Assembly: GCA_004369045.1 (NCBI GenBank)
Contig: ML213505.1
Span: 1,609,849-1,673,848 of the forward strand
Direction of reading: 5' to 3'
DNA length: 64,000 bases
Origin: Heliocybe sulcata
Taxonomy: Eukaryota > Basidiomycota > Agaricomycetes > Gloeophyllales > Gloeophyllaceae
This document shows, one piece after another, positions 1-13,308 of this stretch (position 1 is its first letter; each line of letters begins with the position of its first letter). The position numbers were made by a program, and so were the translations under genes. The notes beneath the pieces were generated by a model. The model ran no database searches. It was not told the origin of the DNA and worked only from the letters and a program-made list of their open reading frames with translations.

Positions 1-3000
1 AGTGTACAATGCCACTCCTATCCAATAAAATTCATCTGAATCGCAAAGGTACTAGAAGGTGCGCAGTGACATACGAAGATATCGTCCTAGGAGGTGGGTG
101 TCAAAGCTCCAGAGTACCACGGGAATAAGCATACGGCATCGACGTACCTCTAATGGCGCAGCAGAGTAATCAGTAGACGGGTCATTCGCCAGTTCTCTAG
201 CTTCCTGCATAATCCTCTTGACGGCTGCAAAGCCAAGCCTCCTCTTAGCCTTGAATCCAGACATCCTCAGACTTGAAGATAAAGTGGCGCACCAGAGTTG
301 TTCCTATTGAAGCTGGCCATGGCATGCAACTCCAGCGGTCCTCAATCAAAAAGAGCGCGATAGTCGAGGCTAGATCTAAGAGAGATAACTTCCACCGGAA
401 AGACAGACTCGGGCGCTCTTTGTGCGCAGTGTTACTTGGTAACTTCCACGTCGCGCTCGAGCGGTGGCTGCCTCCGCTCGTGATTCCGAAGTACAAGCGC
501 TGTGGGAATCTTTATCGGGCTTCTCCGAACATTGTCATTTTCCCAGTTTAGGCCTGCAGCTAGAGCGAACTCCAGCTTCGGTTTCTGCTGACTCGATGTA
601 TATCCAGAAGCTCAAGGTCCGGCCCAAGAAAAGTAAGCTTTACCTGTTACATGCTGTATCTTATTTGCTGCTTGTTTAGGCTATACTTATGCTGTGGTAT
701 TCAGACCCGCCGGTGAACCTGTGCGCCCCGGAGCTGGCGAGCCTGTTGGCGTGCTGGGCCGCCTCGGGCGACCATGGCTCGACGAAGGAGTGCATGTCGA
801 CGTCTCAGGCACTGTACGACTGTATGCGGACTGTTGTGAGTAGTGCTACATCTCATCGCTATGATGCCCGATGCTAAATGCCTGACTGCGACTGCGATCG
901 CCCAGCCGTACAAAGGCAAGCAGCATCGACCTACGATCAATTATCACCTCGCGCGGCTTGGGAAAAATCTCAAGTCATAGAAAGGGCCGGGTTCCAGCGC
1001 AGCGGACGTCCGCCTTCAGTCCCGGCGCATATGCCATGAGCTCTGCGACGCATGTGGCTGTTAGGCTGGTAACGCCGGCAACGCGAGGGAGGGGGAACAC
1101 AGGTCATAGTGCTAAGTATAATACTCGCAGTGAGAGTAATTGACTGCCCGCTGTTCCTCTGCTATATTTGATTGCACAGTACGCTTTGCTCTGATGTCGC
1201 TTTCTTGTATACAGCATTTGTCAGAAGAGCCTTGGGACCTCCATTTTATCATCGTTGCGGGCTGACAGTTCGCATCTTTCATCCTCGTGCCTCTATGGAC
1301 ACCGCCCAGCCGTGGACGTCGAGGACAGAATTCCGAATGGCGCTGCGCCACTTGGACGCCCAGGTATCACCCCATTGACCTAATCTAGCGACAAGCCTCT
1401 AGCTATGTGAGAACGCCCAGGTCTTTCCGCACCATGCTTTAAGTTGTAGGCTCGGGAATACCTGATAGTGTCTGGTCGAGAACATCCGGAAGCTTCCGTG
1501 TTTCCAATACTCCAGGCGACGGTCTCGTATTCCAGTAAACACTCTTCTTGGGGCTGGACGAGAGATGGCCTTCAACCATGCCCAGGATCTCTCAACCTGC
1601 GAATTGTCCCAGGATCTCTGCATCCTTTTGCTCCGTGAATGATGCACAGGAATCCGCATTCGACGTCTGCCTTGTCTAGGTTCACGACATGCCATACCAC
1701 CTGTATTCGGAATTGGCGGTTGCCGACATGGAAACGTCCCTGGGGGCATGATATGTGGCCTGGCGCTGGGTCTGGCATCAGTCGAGACGCTTTGTCTCAA
1801 GTTCTGTGGCCTGGTCTACGTTCGTCGGCTGACGAGAGATATCTCAGGCTCGCAGGTTGGTTTTCCTTCAGGATGGGTGACCGCTCGTGTTGCCTGGGCC
1901 CTAGAGGGTACTCAGCCTGTCGTGGGTGCTTGGCTTGATCTCATGTCTATTTAGAGTGCCTGAGATAGACGCCCGGCTGGTCTCAACACAGCATCTTGAT
2001 TTTCGAACCGTGCGACGGAGACTCCTCGCGCGGCCGGCCTCTATCGGCTGAGATCGCTGCTGCGCCGAAACCAAGTCGGCCTACTGTCCAGAGAAGCGTG
2101 CGTCATATCGCTGCACCTCGTCATCGTATTCATCTCATTCTCGCCCACCCTGGGTCGACTTTCCTGGTCCCTCAAACGCACGTTCGCTTGCTGAACGATT
2201 CGGAATTGCTGTCGTTCTTGAACGACTGTCGATTTCGTACCGGCTTATCGGATAGATGTGAGGCGCTCTGGCGACCTTGGATCTAATCGACCTCCGAGCC
2301 TCCCTTGTTGGCGAACACCATCGTGTATCCGACATCCGGCATCCGGCATAGAAGCCTGCGGAACCTTCACTAAGTATTTCAACTGCGCACCTCCTCGAGC
2401 CGGCGGTAACCTATTTCGATGAAGAACCCCTGCTTTTCACTCTTGATTTCGTTGCAATGACGAGGCAATGACGACAGGTTCGTTATTTGTCCCGACCTAC
2501 AGGTTAATATTGCCTCGTCTCCTGCTCAGGTTGTCTTCGTGAACACGATATTACTGTGGCAGCAGTGGCGTTGTAAGATCAGAATATGGAATAGCTGTCA
2601 AGTAGGCAAAGGGTACTGGCACTGCCTGAAGGGCATGCGGCCCAGGGTCCGAGACCTCATACTTGCTCTGCATTCGATTTCGACTGATTGTGCCCTGACT
2701 CTAGATGCATCCGGACTGGGACGGATCGCCATGTCCATCCGTTCTGCTAGAGTTAGCATTCAGTCAAGTGAAGTTTTTATGTGAGTATGAACTGCCTCGC
2801 TGCTATCGCTGACAGTCAATATTCAAGGATCTATCCCGCGGGCGGCATCCCGACCTAGCGGATCGCGAGCAGGACGCTATCTTGAGAACTCTTTTAAATA
2901 TCGCGCATATGTCGTCTGCCGCCGGATTGGTAAAATACAGTAGCACTCCAGATGCCGTTGCGACGGGATCGGACCACGAGCCTAGCTGCCCGGCACATCT

Positions 3001-6000
3001 GTCGTTCGAGTTCAATGTTTCAGTTCCAGGCGTCTGTAGACTGTCCCAAACAACGGGGCAGGACGCCCATGCAGCAGCAGTCTGCCCCAGACCATTCGCA
3101 TACTGGCCCTATCGTTCCGACTCTCTTGCAGCATGCATTGCAGTCGTGAAACGGACACATTTGATAATACTTGGAAGGTGGCATATCACTATAGCAGTCC
3201 TCGCATTAATCATGACTGTCCGGCGGGGATCACAGATCAGGCGTCGGGGTGCGGGGCAAACTAGAATGATACGCCCTAGGCTTGGAGAATGTCCACAGAT
3301 CCAGGGAAAATCTTTGTCTATACCCATATGCTGCAAATGTAAAAGGTGGTCACCTAGTCCTGGAATAACTCTGGCAGGTCTCGATCATGCAGCACATCGT
3401 GTCTCGGTCATGCTCGACTAGGGCAAGGATGCCATGCGAGGTTACTTTTTAGCAAGGGTTATCAAAGACGTCGCTTGGGTTCAGCAGTGTCTTCCCTGCG
3501 AAGAACGAACAAGCTCGCGAGTCAAATTAAGCAAAAGATTCGGAGGAGGCGCGAGGTTCAAGACACAACAGCACAGAGTCTTCATGGAGCAGGATCAACC
3601 ACAGACGGCGACACACAAGATTAGGCAGGCCGGAGGCGTCCTCCTAGCAGCGTCAGTTTCATGAAACTTGTGGAACGACAAAGATATTCGGAATTCAAGA
3701 CCTACAACCATCAATCAATGATACTTTGCCCGAGGACCGAGTGAGCTCAATCGTTGGTGCGGATCAAGCAATACAAACTTGCCGTTCCAGTGAAGCCCGC
3801 CGCCTGGAACTGCCTGGGAGACTTCGACAACACTTTTTGCGGAATTCCGAATGCGTGTCGAAGCTGCGCCAAAAGGTTGATGGCATCGTCCCGCCTCCGC
3901 AGTAAGCGCGCTTACGCCGTTCCCGAAAGACGCTTATTGAACCCAGGCGGGATGACTTACCGCAACCGTAAGGATCGCCCTAATGGATTCCAGGAAGGGG
4001 TGAGCTGACAAACATTCTATTCAATCCCATCGTCACCTGAGCGGGAGATGACACCGTCAATCAGAAGAGAACACCTGCATTCTGCGTAGTGAATACAAGC
4101 GACAGTATCGGCCCCGCTCGGTGTTTAGGCGATGTCAGGTAGGCCAACGCAAGTCCAGAGTCAAGATGGAGCTTGTCCACCGCAACGAGATCACAGACAC
4201 GTCGAAGTGTCCTGCATCAGCTCCGGAAGACGCCGCTGAACAGGAGAGGCGATAGCGAGGGACCTTGTGCACCGAAGAGGATAGTGACAAATACAACGTT
4301 CATCCACTAGCCCCTTGGATCGGGTTCATTCCCAAGAATCTGTCCGAGTTGAATCGTGCGAGCAAGCAGGCACCATAGGATCCAATAGTGCCTGTGGTAT
4401 TCGATCGGTATCTCAGAGCGCTTGCACTTGTCCGGTTTTGAAACTAGAGATTGCGCGGCCCCCTGGGGCACGGCGTAGGAGACGGCGTGCACCGATGGAC
4501 GAATACGGTGGACCAACACAAGGCCGTAGAGGGCTGTGAGCGGCTAGGTATTGCGCTGATAGCCTGTTGGCGCATTTCCGGACAGGTAAGTGGTGGTGAC
4601 AGTCGCTTGAAGTGCTCGGACAACGTCATTTTCCACGCCTTCTTCGCGCCTACATTTCAAAGATGGCCGCAATTTGAGACTTGGTGCTCCGCCGACTGGG
4701 GTGCGTGCCTTGAAGCCTATGCCATGCGTGTAGCAAAGAATTATACAGCAGTGAACGAATATTCCGCGCCCTTCTCGCCTAGAGGAGAAGAGGCTGCATA
4801 TCGATTACAGTTCCGGCCGCCTGCCCGGGGTCGCCCAAATTCACACAGAAGGAGAACGGCTTGGCACATTGAGGCTTCTGCTGGAGAGTGGATTTCGAAA
4901 TGTCGCAGGACAGCGGTATCCCGGAACCAGGTGGGAGAGTTAGACTGGTCCTGGCGGCAGGTAATTGAGCTGGTAAGCTTTTGTGAACGCGGAGAACAGC
5001 TTATCCAGGATCGGTAATTTCAGCACCTGCATGGAGGACGCAAGGAGAGGTGCAGCAAAGCGTGGTCTTCTCCTGTGGCCGAAGACGTTCCTACAAAATC
5101 CGGATTGCGATGACTGCAACTCTAAGTCGTAATATAGGAATTAAAGCAGCACGCAGTCACATCCGAGTTCATGCCATGTATATCCATTATCTCGCCCGAG
5201 GTAAGAACAGATGAATTCCCTTGCCGGCAAGCATTCCACTCGCAGACCCCTGGCGAGAAGAGGCGTGCAACCGTAGTATCAGGACAGCCCACCACATGCA
5301 TTGTCAGGGAGAATTGCTGGGCGCACCTAAAGAGTGGAGTGTAAGCACGGTTGAGTGGGTAAGAAGCCAATGGCATGCAGTAGCTGATCAAAATCGTCTC
5401 CCACGCTAATCGAAGAACGGTAACATCTCAGGATCGCTTTGAAAGATGCTGCACGTCCTCCAGGTCGGGTTTGATAGACCACACTACAGTCAGTAATCAT
5501 TTCTCTTTCAGGTGGAACCAAAGCTGATAAGACACGGCATGCTGCCCTACTTGCTTCGAAATCCATGAAATTCTGGAAGCCATGGATAAGACCATCCAGA
5601 GACTACGACGAGGAGTTGTTCCAAGGTAACATTCACCGCGAGAGCAGTTTCCGCACGCCGTCGACGCATCCGCTGTGGTCGCAACAGGCGATGGGCTGAT
5701 GGTAGACTGAGCGCAGGGGAATCACCGCCATTTGAAGCAAAAGCTTCCGGCTCCAGGAAGCGCTCTAGCACGTGCTCGACGCGACTTCACCGCCAAAGCA
5801 CTCCGTGTGCTTGGAGCGGGCCCGCCAACGTCTCATCAGGCGAGACCGACAAGATATCGCCATCAAGCGCAGTACCGAGCCATTCAAATTCGCGAACGCG
5901 ACAATTTAGCAAGAGTTCCAACACGCCGTAATGATATCTGTCAGATCTCTCCTTACGGCGTTCTTTCCACGCTATGTCAGTTTGTCCAGCCTCGAATGAA

Positions 6001-6197
6001 TTGCTCTACTCCTCATTTGCCTTCTCGCAAGACAACGCGTCTACTCACCGCTTTTGGCGTGAGGAATCTCGATCCGTCTGGATATCCGCAGAAGGCACCC
6101 AACATAGCGCCTATCTCCCCGAGTCTCTGTGATAACTGCACTCCAGCTTTTAAAGGCCTCACTAGCCGAAGATGAGAATTCGTGCTACTCCCTCATC
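1..6197. other. Gene-poor region, no supported gene
   Basis: Six kilobases upstream of the first sulfate permease hold only short open frames on both strands; none shows a familiar domain, a sensible intron-joined continuation or basidiomycete-like coding character. The longest (2882-3421 and 4451-5017, plus strand) look like chance frames. Small direct repeats are visible, for example a 12-base word (cccaggatctct) at 1581-1592 and again at 1608-1619, and a tandem catccgg near 2330-2347. No terminal repeats, transposase or reverse-transcriptase motif was recognised. It may be decayed repeat sequence or a long intergenic region; I cannot tell which. Confidence 0.5.
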
Positions 6198-8931
6198 ATG
6201 GCCACCGCAGCTACTATCAAGGCAGGCAAGCGGATTATAGGCTACCCAGAGGAGAGTGTGCCCGTCATCTCTGTTAGAGACTGGACGAACAAGACGTTCA
6301 GCAATCCCCTGCATACGGTACGTCGCCCACTGCTCCTCCAGCCCAGCTATCTCTGACGAGGATGCCAGCTTGTGCAATATCTGATCAGTCTCTTCCCCAT
6401 TGCTGGATGGATACCGCGCTACAGTAAGCTTGCAGCATTCGCCCATCTATAAATATTCACATGATATTGTCAGATTTGGGATGGCTCAGCGGTGATGCTG
6501 TCGCTGGCCTCACCGTTGGCCTGGTTGCAGTCCCACAGAGCATGTCCTATGCGCAGGTGAGCAACATTAGAGCTGCATGAATCAAAATGTTTACCTATGC
6601 CTCTAGATCGCCACTCTTCCTCCCGAATATGGCCTGTATTCATCGTTCGTCGGCGTCTTAATTTATTGTGTAAGAATTATCTCCGCTGCTGCATACTACT
6701 ATTGACTGATGATTGCACCCATTCCAGTTTTTTGCCACATCCAAAGACGTTAATATCGGCCCTGTCGCCGTAATGTCACTTACGGTCTCGCAAATCATCC
6801 GGTTTGTCAACGAACATAATCCTAATGAATGGAGTGGGCCGCAAATTGCTACCACGATTGCATTCGTCTGCGGCTTCATTGTCCTTGGTCTCGGTCTCCT
6901 CCGCCTTGGATGGATCGTGGAATTTATCCCAGCGCCTGCCGTTAGTGGCTTCATGACGGGGTCCGCGATCAACATTGTGTCTGGCCAAGTACCCGGTTTG
7001 ATGGGGATATCTGGCTTCGAGTAAGCTCAGTTTCTGTAAGGCATGGACCGGGCTGATCATATTGCCAGTACGCGAGCGGCGACGTACAAGGTCATCATCA
7101 ACTCTCTGAAGGGACTCCCCAGGACTAAGCTCGATGCCGCTTTCGGGCTGACTGGCTTGGTAGTCCTATACCTCATCCGCTTCGGCCTCGGGTTTCTATC
7201 ACGAAGATATCCCAGACGAGGTCCGTTGGCAATATCCCCTACTCATGCTTATACTGATAATATGCCTTAGCTCGCCTCTTCTTCTTCATAACCGTCATGC
7301 GGAACGGTCTCATCATCATCATACTGACTATCGCATCATGGCTCTACACCCGCCACCGAAGGAGCCATTCAGGCAGCTACCCGATCAAGATCCTGGGCAC
7401 CGTTCCGCGGGGCTTCCAGCACCTTGGACAGCCCGTCATAGACAAGAAGCTGATTGGCGTCCTCGCTCCGGAGCTTCCAGTCGCCACGATCATCCTGCTT
7501 CTCGAGCACATCGCGATTTCGAAGTGTAGGTCTATATTTATCCACCTCGGTATCACTTGCTCATGGATTCCACGCAGCGTTCGGCAGAGTCAATGGATAC
7601 AAAATTAACCCCAACCAGGAGCTGATCGCGATTGGTGTTACCAACACTATCGGCACTCTCTTCGGTGCTTATCCTGCGACCGGGTCCTTCTCCCGCTCTG
7701 CTCTCCAGTCAAAGTCGGGCTCGCGGTCTCCAGCTGCGGGCATCTTCAGCGCCATAGTGGTTATAGTCGCTTTGTACGGCCTGACACCCGCGTTCTACTG
7801 GATCCCTACAGCTGCCCTGTCGGCCGTCATCATCCACGCTGTGGCGGATCTCGTCGCCTCTCCAAAGCAAGTCTACTCTTTCTGGCGCGTCTCGCCACTA
7901 GAGTTTGTGATCTGGTTGGCAGCAGTGCTGACGACCGTCTTTGCGACTATCGAAGATGGTATTTACGTCTCCATCGCGGCCTCGCTCGTGCTCCTGCTCG
8001 TGCGCGTCGCAAGGCCACGCGGAAACTTCCTGGGGAAGGTCACGATCCACAGCGAGGATGCGTCTAGAGAGGTGTACGTCCCGCTCAAGCCGGACAGCGG
8101 GGTCATGAACCCGCACATCAAAGTTCACCCCCCGGCGCCCGGGGTCGTCCTTTATCGGTTCGAAGAGAGCTTCCTGTACCCGAACTCGTCGTTGGCGAAT
8201 GACGTGATCGTGGACTTTGTGAAGGAACGTACGAGGCGAGGGAAGGACATGAGCAATGTCAAGTCGAGTGATAGGCCGTGGAACGATCCCGGTCCGGCCA
8301 AGGGCGCCACGGATATCTCTCAGGACGAGAAAAAGCCTGTTCTCCGTGCGATCGTGCTTGATTTCTCCGCAGTGTACGTGACCATTCTGTTTTGCTCTGC
8401 CGTTTACGCTGACGCGGCGTGCATCATGATAGGTCTCACATCGACACCACCGGTGTGCAATCTCTCCTCGACACCCGCGTCGAGCTCGAAAGATGGGCAG
8501 ACGGCCCCGTCGAGTTCCACTTCTCGTGCATCCTCTCGCCGTGGATACGCCGCGCGCTCATCGCCGCGGGCTTCGGTACAGGCACCCCGATGGCCAACCT
8601 CCCGCAAGAGATCGCGCCCGTGGTGCCCCCGCACGAGCAGTACTTCTCCCAGGAGTACCAGTACCCGACCGCCGGGAGCACCACGCCCATGTCGTCGGAC
8701 GACAAACATAATCCGAAGGCGGATCTGGAGGTTGGGGTTGATACACCTCGCACGGCGCACTCGATTATCGAGGAGTCGGATGAGAGGAGTTTGGGGTACG
8801 CGCATGGGAAGGACGGTGCTCCGCTTGTGCCTGCTGCGACGCCGTTCTTCCACTTCGACCTAGCGGCGGCCGTGCGGGCGGCAGAGAGCGGAGTGAATCT
8901 CGAGCCGACGCTGGGGGATACCAAGGATTAA
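6198..8931 (+). CDS. Sulfate permease, SulP family with STAS domain (copy 1)
   Basis: Plasma-membrane proton/sulfate symporter of the SLC26/SulP family, like yeast Sul1/Sul2, supplying sulfate for assimilation. The start is the ATG at 6198 (MATAATIKAGKRIIGYPEE). Exons joined by short introns read through the conserved SulP core: LTVGLVAVPQSMSYAQ in the first membrane segments, DVNIGPVAVMSLTVSQII, then FGAYPATGSFSRSA and a run of hydrophobic segments up to about 8000. The C-terminal cytoplasmic half has a STAS domain split by an intron near 8374-8432, resuming at HIDTTGVQSLLDTR. The stop is at 8929-8931. The last exon ends with a tail (TPFFHFDLAAAVRAAESG) shared with the inverted paralogue at 13309-16029. 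Family assignment is very secure; substrate is inferred from the closest fungal members. Confidence 0.93.
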
Positions 8932-9120
8932 TGTAGATATGGGACGTGAGGTAACTTACCGGTAATTTCGCGCTCCTGACGACGATATTATAACTGAGTG
9001 TATGTAGACTCTAGACGACGAATGTACTGTGATGTATTTTACGACCGTTATGTACCCACTAGTCAGTACGACATGCAAGACCGTAAAGTGATATGATGTA
9101 TCTATTGCTTCGAGTTATCA

Positions 9121-10293
9121 TTAATCTAAGCTCGTCCAGACACGCATCGTCGACTCGTTGTCCTCGAGGTCCTCGACGAGGTTCGCTATCGACTCCCGGA
9201 GCGACTCATCTGGCTCTTCCGAGGGTTCCGAGGGCACGTAGATGAGCTCCCTCTCGAGGAGCTCTTTGCATTTTCCTGGGGCGGTGACGGCTGCTGCTAC
9301 GTTAGATAGTTCGGATGGAGGACAGATGAACTGAGAAAGCAACAAGTGGGGTTAGTCGGAGGGTTGTGGGTATGGTGAGGAGGGGCGAACCGTGACTTCG
9401 GCGGAGTCTTCCTCGGGTTCGTCTAAGGTTTCAAAGTCTTCTGCGCCGGCTTCCAGGGCAGTCTCGATGAGTGGCTCCGGGTCTGTACCGTGCTCCAGGG
9501 CGACCCGGACACGTCCCTTCCTTTGGAACATGAAAGCTACAGGGGCAAACCGTGCACTAGCCCAAGGGTAAGCGAAGTGACGAGTCCAGTAAATCGAGCG
9601 ACAACGCACTTGTGGCCCTTCAGTATGTCTCGTAGCGCATGGTGTGTTCGATCTCTGTTGTCTGTGAGAGACTCTCTTCATGCCGTTAGTAGACGCACTT
9701 CGAGAGAGTATCGAAGGTGCGACTCACATTATAACGCCGACAGTCCCGTGCGCCATCGCCTCATACATGAGATCCTGGCTTCCCTTGCCTTTCTCGCCAC
9801 TAGCCTAAAGGTATGTCAGTACATATCTCAAGCATGGTATCCTGACATACGCGGTCTAGGGCCTTTTGGATATTTTCTTTCGGAACGCCATTCGCTTTTG
9901 CCGCCTTCAGCACTGCTGCAAGCGCAGAGTTCTTTTCGGGATCGGGAGAGCCTCCAGCTGTTACGCAATCAGACCAGGTGAAAAGGTGCTCGAGTACGAC
10001 GATTTACTTTTTATTGCCACGGTAATGTCCTGTCCTAATGAACATCAGCTGGGGGGCCTGAGTGGGACCGTGGCAAACATACACGGTTCGTTTGATTGTA
10101 TATGGCAGACTTCTTGCGGTCCATGATGCCTTTCTTCTTTTCGATTTTTGACCACTGCATCGTGTCCGTCAGAGACGTCCTCTCGGCGACTTGGATAGAA
10201 CGGGACCTTGTTATGTCCAGATAATTGGACTGGCGTAGAACAGAACGTTCGTCGCAGCAGCGCGAGCCGCATACTTGACGCAAAGATAGACAT
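9121..10293 (-). CDS. Mitochondrial YebC/TACO1-family translational activator
   Basis: Homologue of bacterial YebC/PmpR and human TACO1 (yeast Dpc29), which act in the mitochondrial matrix on the translating ribosome. The first exon gives a short basic, Ser/Arg-rich leader (MSIFASSMRLALLRRTF) that fits a mitochondrial presequence, then LSGHNK, an intron, and WSKIEKKKGIMDRKKSA, the family's N-terminal signature. Later exons give ALAAVLKAAKANGVPKENI, an acidic middle with ALEAGAEDFETLDEPEED, and end in MRVWTSLD. The start at 10293 is the first ATG that leads into the signature, although a longer open frame extends upstream. It is divergent from the MFS gene. Roughly the expected length for a eukaryotic member. 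Confidence 0.88.
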
Positions 10294-10749
10294 CTGCACG
10301 GTTAAAGTAGTACTAGTGCTGGCGACCAAAGGTAATGCCGGACTTGGCGTGTGGCAGGCGGTGAAGTAAGAACGGTGCAGAGAAAGCGGCCGGCGCGCAA
10401 GTCCGAAGAGCAGAAGATCGCCAGAAAAGGCGCACGGAAATTGCCACAACAGGCGCACGTGACGTAGACGCGCTGCGATTGGCAGCGACATGTCGTTGTA
10501 GCAGGATCAGGATGACGCTTATCCCGTCACAATCCATGAGCGTACTCGACATGTTCGCCACGGTCAGGGTCTATCTCGATTGCGAGCTTACTAAACCTTC
10601 ACCTCGTCGGGCGTTGCCCTTTTCTTCCCCTCCTCTCCTCCGCCACCGTTTCCAGCCTTCTTAGATTCCAGGTAAGCATGAGTATATGCGACGCAATATT
10701 CAACTAATAGAATTTTGCAGCACGCCTGGATGACCATTGACGATACACT
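10294..10749. promoter_or_regulatory. Divergent promoter region, TACO1-like / MFS transporter
   Basis: Intergenic stretch between two genes transcribed away from each other, so it should hold both promoters. A pyrimidine-rich tract at about 10595-10660 on the plus strand precedes the MFS start, a common arrangement in fungal promoters without a strong TATA box. A splice-like gcag lies just before the MFS ATG, so a leader intron in the 5' untranslated region is possible. No specific operator was recognised. Confidence 0.45.
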
Positions 10750-13033
10750 ATGGAAAAATCTGCACTGTCAAGAACCGGGTCCGCGCAGGTTCAGGAGTAC
10801 TCTGCACCTGCAAGTGCGTACGATGTGCTGTGATATACTAACCTTGTATTAATAACATTGACAGCACCTCTACGCGTCTCCAGGACCACTTCCAAGCTCT
10901 CCAGGACCTGGTCCAAGGGCCATCTGCCGGTCCTCGATAATAAACTCTTGCTCGTAAATAGGTCTCTGGATCGCATAGGGATGGGAAAGTATGGGGTGAG
11001 CAGCGAATCTCATACCATTTGGACACTTCTTGCTGATAGATGCGCATATAGTGGTATATCTTCTTTGTAAGCCTTTCATCTTCCCTTGCTTGATTGCATT
11101 CCTATGAGCTTTCCCAAAGTTATGCGGATACGGCTATGCCTTGGACTTGATGTGGGCCCAAGCATTTAGTCTGATAGCGAGCTCTGCGCAGCAAGAGTTC
11201 GGCGTATCAGGTGAGTCCTATCCCTCCTCTCAATCTTAGGAACGGGCTGACCCTTCTCAGACGATGAATTCGGAAACATCTTCACCGCTTTCAATACAGG
11301 CCTGACCGTCGGAGCCTTTACCTGGGGCTTGCTCGTTGACGTCGTGCGTACGCTGTATGGAGGTAGACGCTCGTCCGCTAAATGATGCCATTAGGTCGGC
11401 CGCAAGTGGGCGTTCAACTTCACTGTGTTAATTGCGAGTGTATTCGGGCTCGTCCTAGGTGCAGCGCCGAATTGGAATACTCTATGTGCTTTTGGTGCCT
11501 TTACAGGCTTTGGCATCGGCGGAAATATCCCCATAGACGCATCCATCGTCCTAGAGTTTATACCCCAGGTACGTATCAAGCCATTTGTACGGATGGTGTT
11601 ATTGATGTTCGACGGTAGAATCGAAGATACCTCTTGGCGGCACTCTCTGTGTTCCAGCCTCTCGGGGTGGTCGTATTCTCTCTTATTGCTTGGGGTCTTA
11701 TCCCGTCTTTCAGCTGTGGATCCGGCTTGCCGTCCTGCTCTCAAGTCGCCAGTGGCTCGTCCTGTTGCTCGAAGCGTAGTAATATGGGATGGCGATACAG
11801 CGTGTAAGTTGTTGGATATATGCTCTTCTACATTCATATACGGACGAGTGACGTAACTGCAGATATACCCTCGGAGGCATCACATTACTGTGTTTCTTCT
11901 TGCGCTTTGTGCTGTTCGATTTCCAGGTGATGATTTTCTTGAATTGTAGCTATGTGGCGATGCTGAGACTCCCGCAGGAAAGCCCAAAGTATCTACTATC
12001 GAAGGGGAGAGACGAAGAAGCGGTTGCCGTTGTTCGCCAAATAGCGGCCATAAATGGGACGACGTCTCCCTTGACCATTGAGGATTTGCAAGCAGTGCAG
12101 GGTAAGTTCCCCCCGTATGTATGCGCGCATATACTCACTTCTTTGGTAGGAAAGGAGGATAACGCTGCGAATCAGGCGAATGCAAGCCGCGGAGCGCATC
12201 TCAAGGGTTTCTTCGCGGACTGGCAGATGGCGAGACTGACGCTGTTTACGTGGTTGACGTATATTTTCGACTACGCTGCGTTCTCCATAGGTGACTTGCT
12301 CCCTCGTTACCTGATTACGGTCAGAGTTTCTGATGGAATGTCATGTCAGCTGGGAATTTCTTACCCACTATTTTGAGAAGAAAGGGTGCCGATGTTGGGC
12401 AGAGTATTGCGACCACGTACAGGAACTAGTGGGTGCATGTTACTATGGTTTGGCGCCTGGGAGAAACTGATTGGGTGGAAACTGCTCTAGTATCATCATA
12501 TATGCGCCGGGGATTGTAGGCGTGCTGCTCGGTGCGGTTGCGATCCAAGTCCCGAAGTTTGGGAGGAAGTGGGTGATGACGTTCTCGGCGACTTTGATGG
12601 GGGTGTCGTTGTTTCTCTTTGTCGTAATCGTGGGTTGGGTTGGGTTCCGTCACCCCGTATCGTGGTAACCTTTTTGCGATTCCTTAGAGCTCGCCTGCCG
12701 CAAACGTCGGCTTCAATATGATGGAGTACTTCTTTCAATCAATGTAAGGGAAACGATACGTAGGAGATTGCGTATGCTGATTTCCCTTGATATAGGTTCA
12801 ATGCGGTACTCTACGGCTGGACGCCGGAGGCGTTCCCTTCGTCGTTCAGAGGGTCGGCGTGCGGGGTGGCCAGTACATGGGGACGTCTGGCATCCATAAT
12901 CGCACCGATCATCGCGACACGCCTTATGACGACATCAGTCAACGGGGTGCTGTATCTTGCAGGTGGTGCTGCGCTTCTGTCTGCAGCTTCCACTACCTTC
13001 TTGACGGAGACTTCACGACGTGATGCCATGTAG
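10750..13033 (+). CDS. Major facilitator superfamily transporter, SVOP/sugar-porter-like
   Basis: Membrane transporter with about twelve predicted segments. After a short cytoplasmic N-terminus (MEKSALSRTG) and an intron, the second exon reaches NRSLDRIGMGKY, the entry to the first membrane segment in SVOP-like MFS proteins. Following small exons give GYGYALDLMWAQAFSL, NIFTAFNTGLTVGAFTWG, then GRKWAFNF, the loop 2-3 motif with the typical G-R/K. The segment GIGGNIPIDASIVLEFIP is the typical fifth-helix region. ESPKYLLSKGRDEEAV marks the start of the central loop, as in sugar porters, and a second six-helix half follows. The stop is at 13031-13033. The substrate cannot be told from sequence. 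The gene lies between two sulfate permeases but there is no evidence that it works with them. Confidence 0.85.
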
Positions 13034-13308
13034 TTGTGCAACTTGGTGTGCTCGATAGACTGTTAACCCCTGTACTCCTCATCTTTCTTGTCCTTGCAGT
13101 ACCATACCCTCGTCATTGTCTCAGACACCTCGTCATTATACACATTAGACCGGCAATTGCCAGACGGGATATGTACTCTAAGCAACTTCTAGAAAATACA
13201 TTTGCTGTCGTAAATTTCTTCAATAACACATCCGTATGACCCGGAAAGCACTGCGATGGAAAGCGAATAGTGAATAAATACAAGTCCCATCCATTGAGCG
13301 TTGTTCTT

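Noticed and set aside
2882-3421. 179-codon plus-strand frame in the gene-poor start
   Set aside because: No domain, no splice-consistent extension and no coding character.
4451-5017. 188-codon plus-strand frame
   Set aside because: Not recognised; composition resembles the surrounding non-coding sequence.
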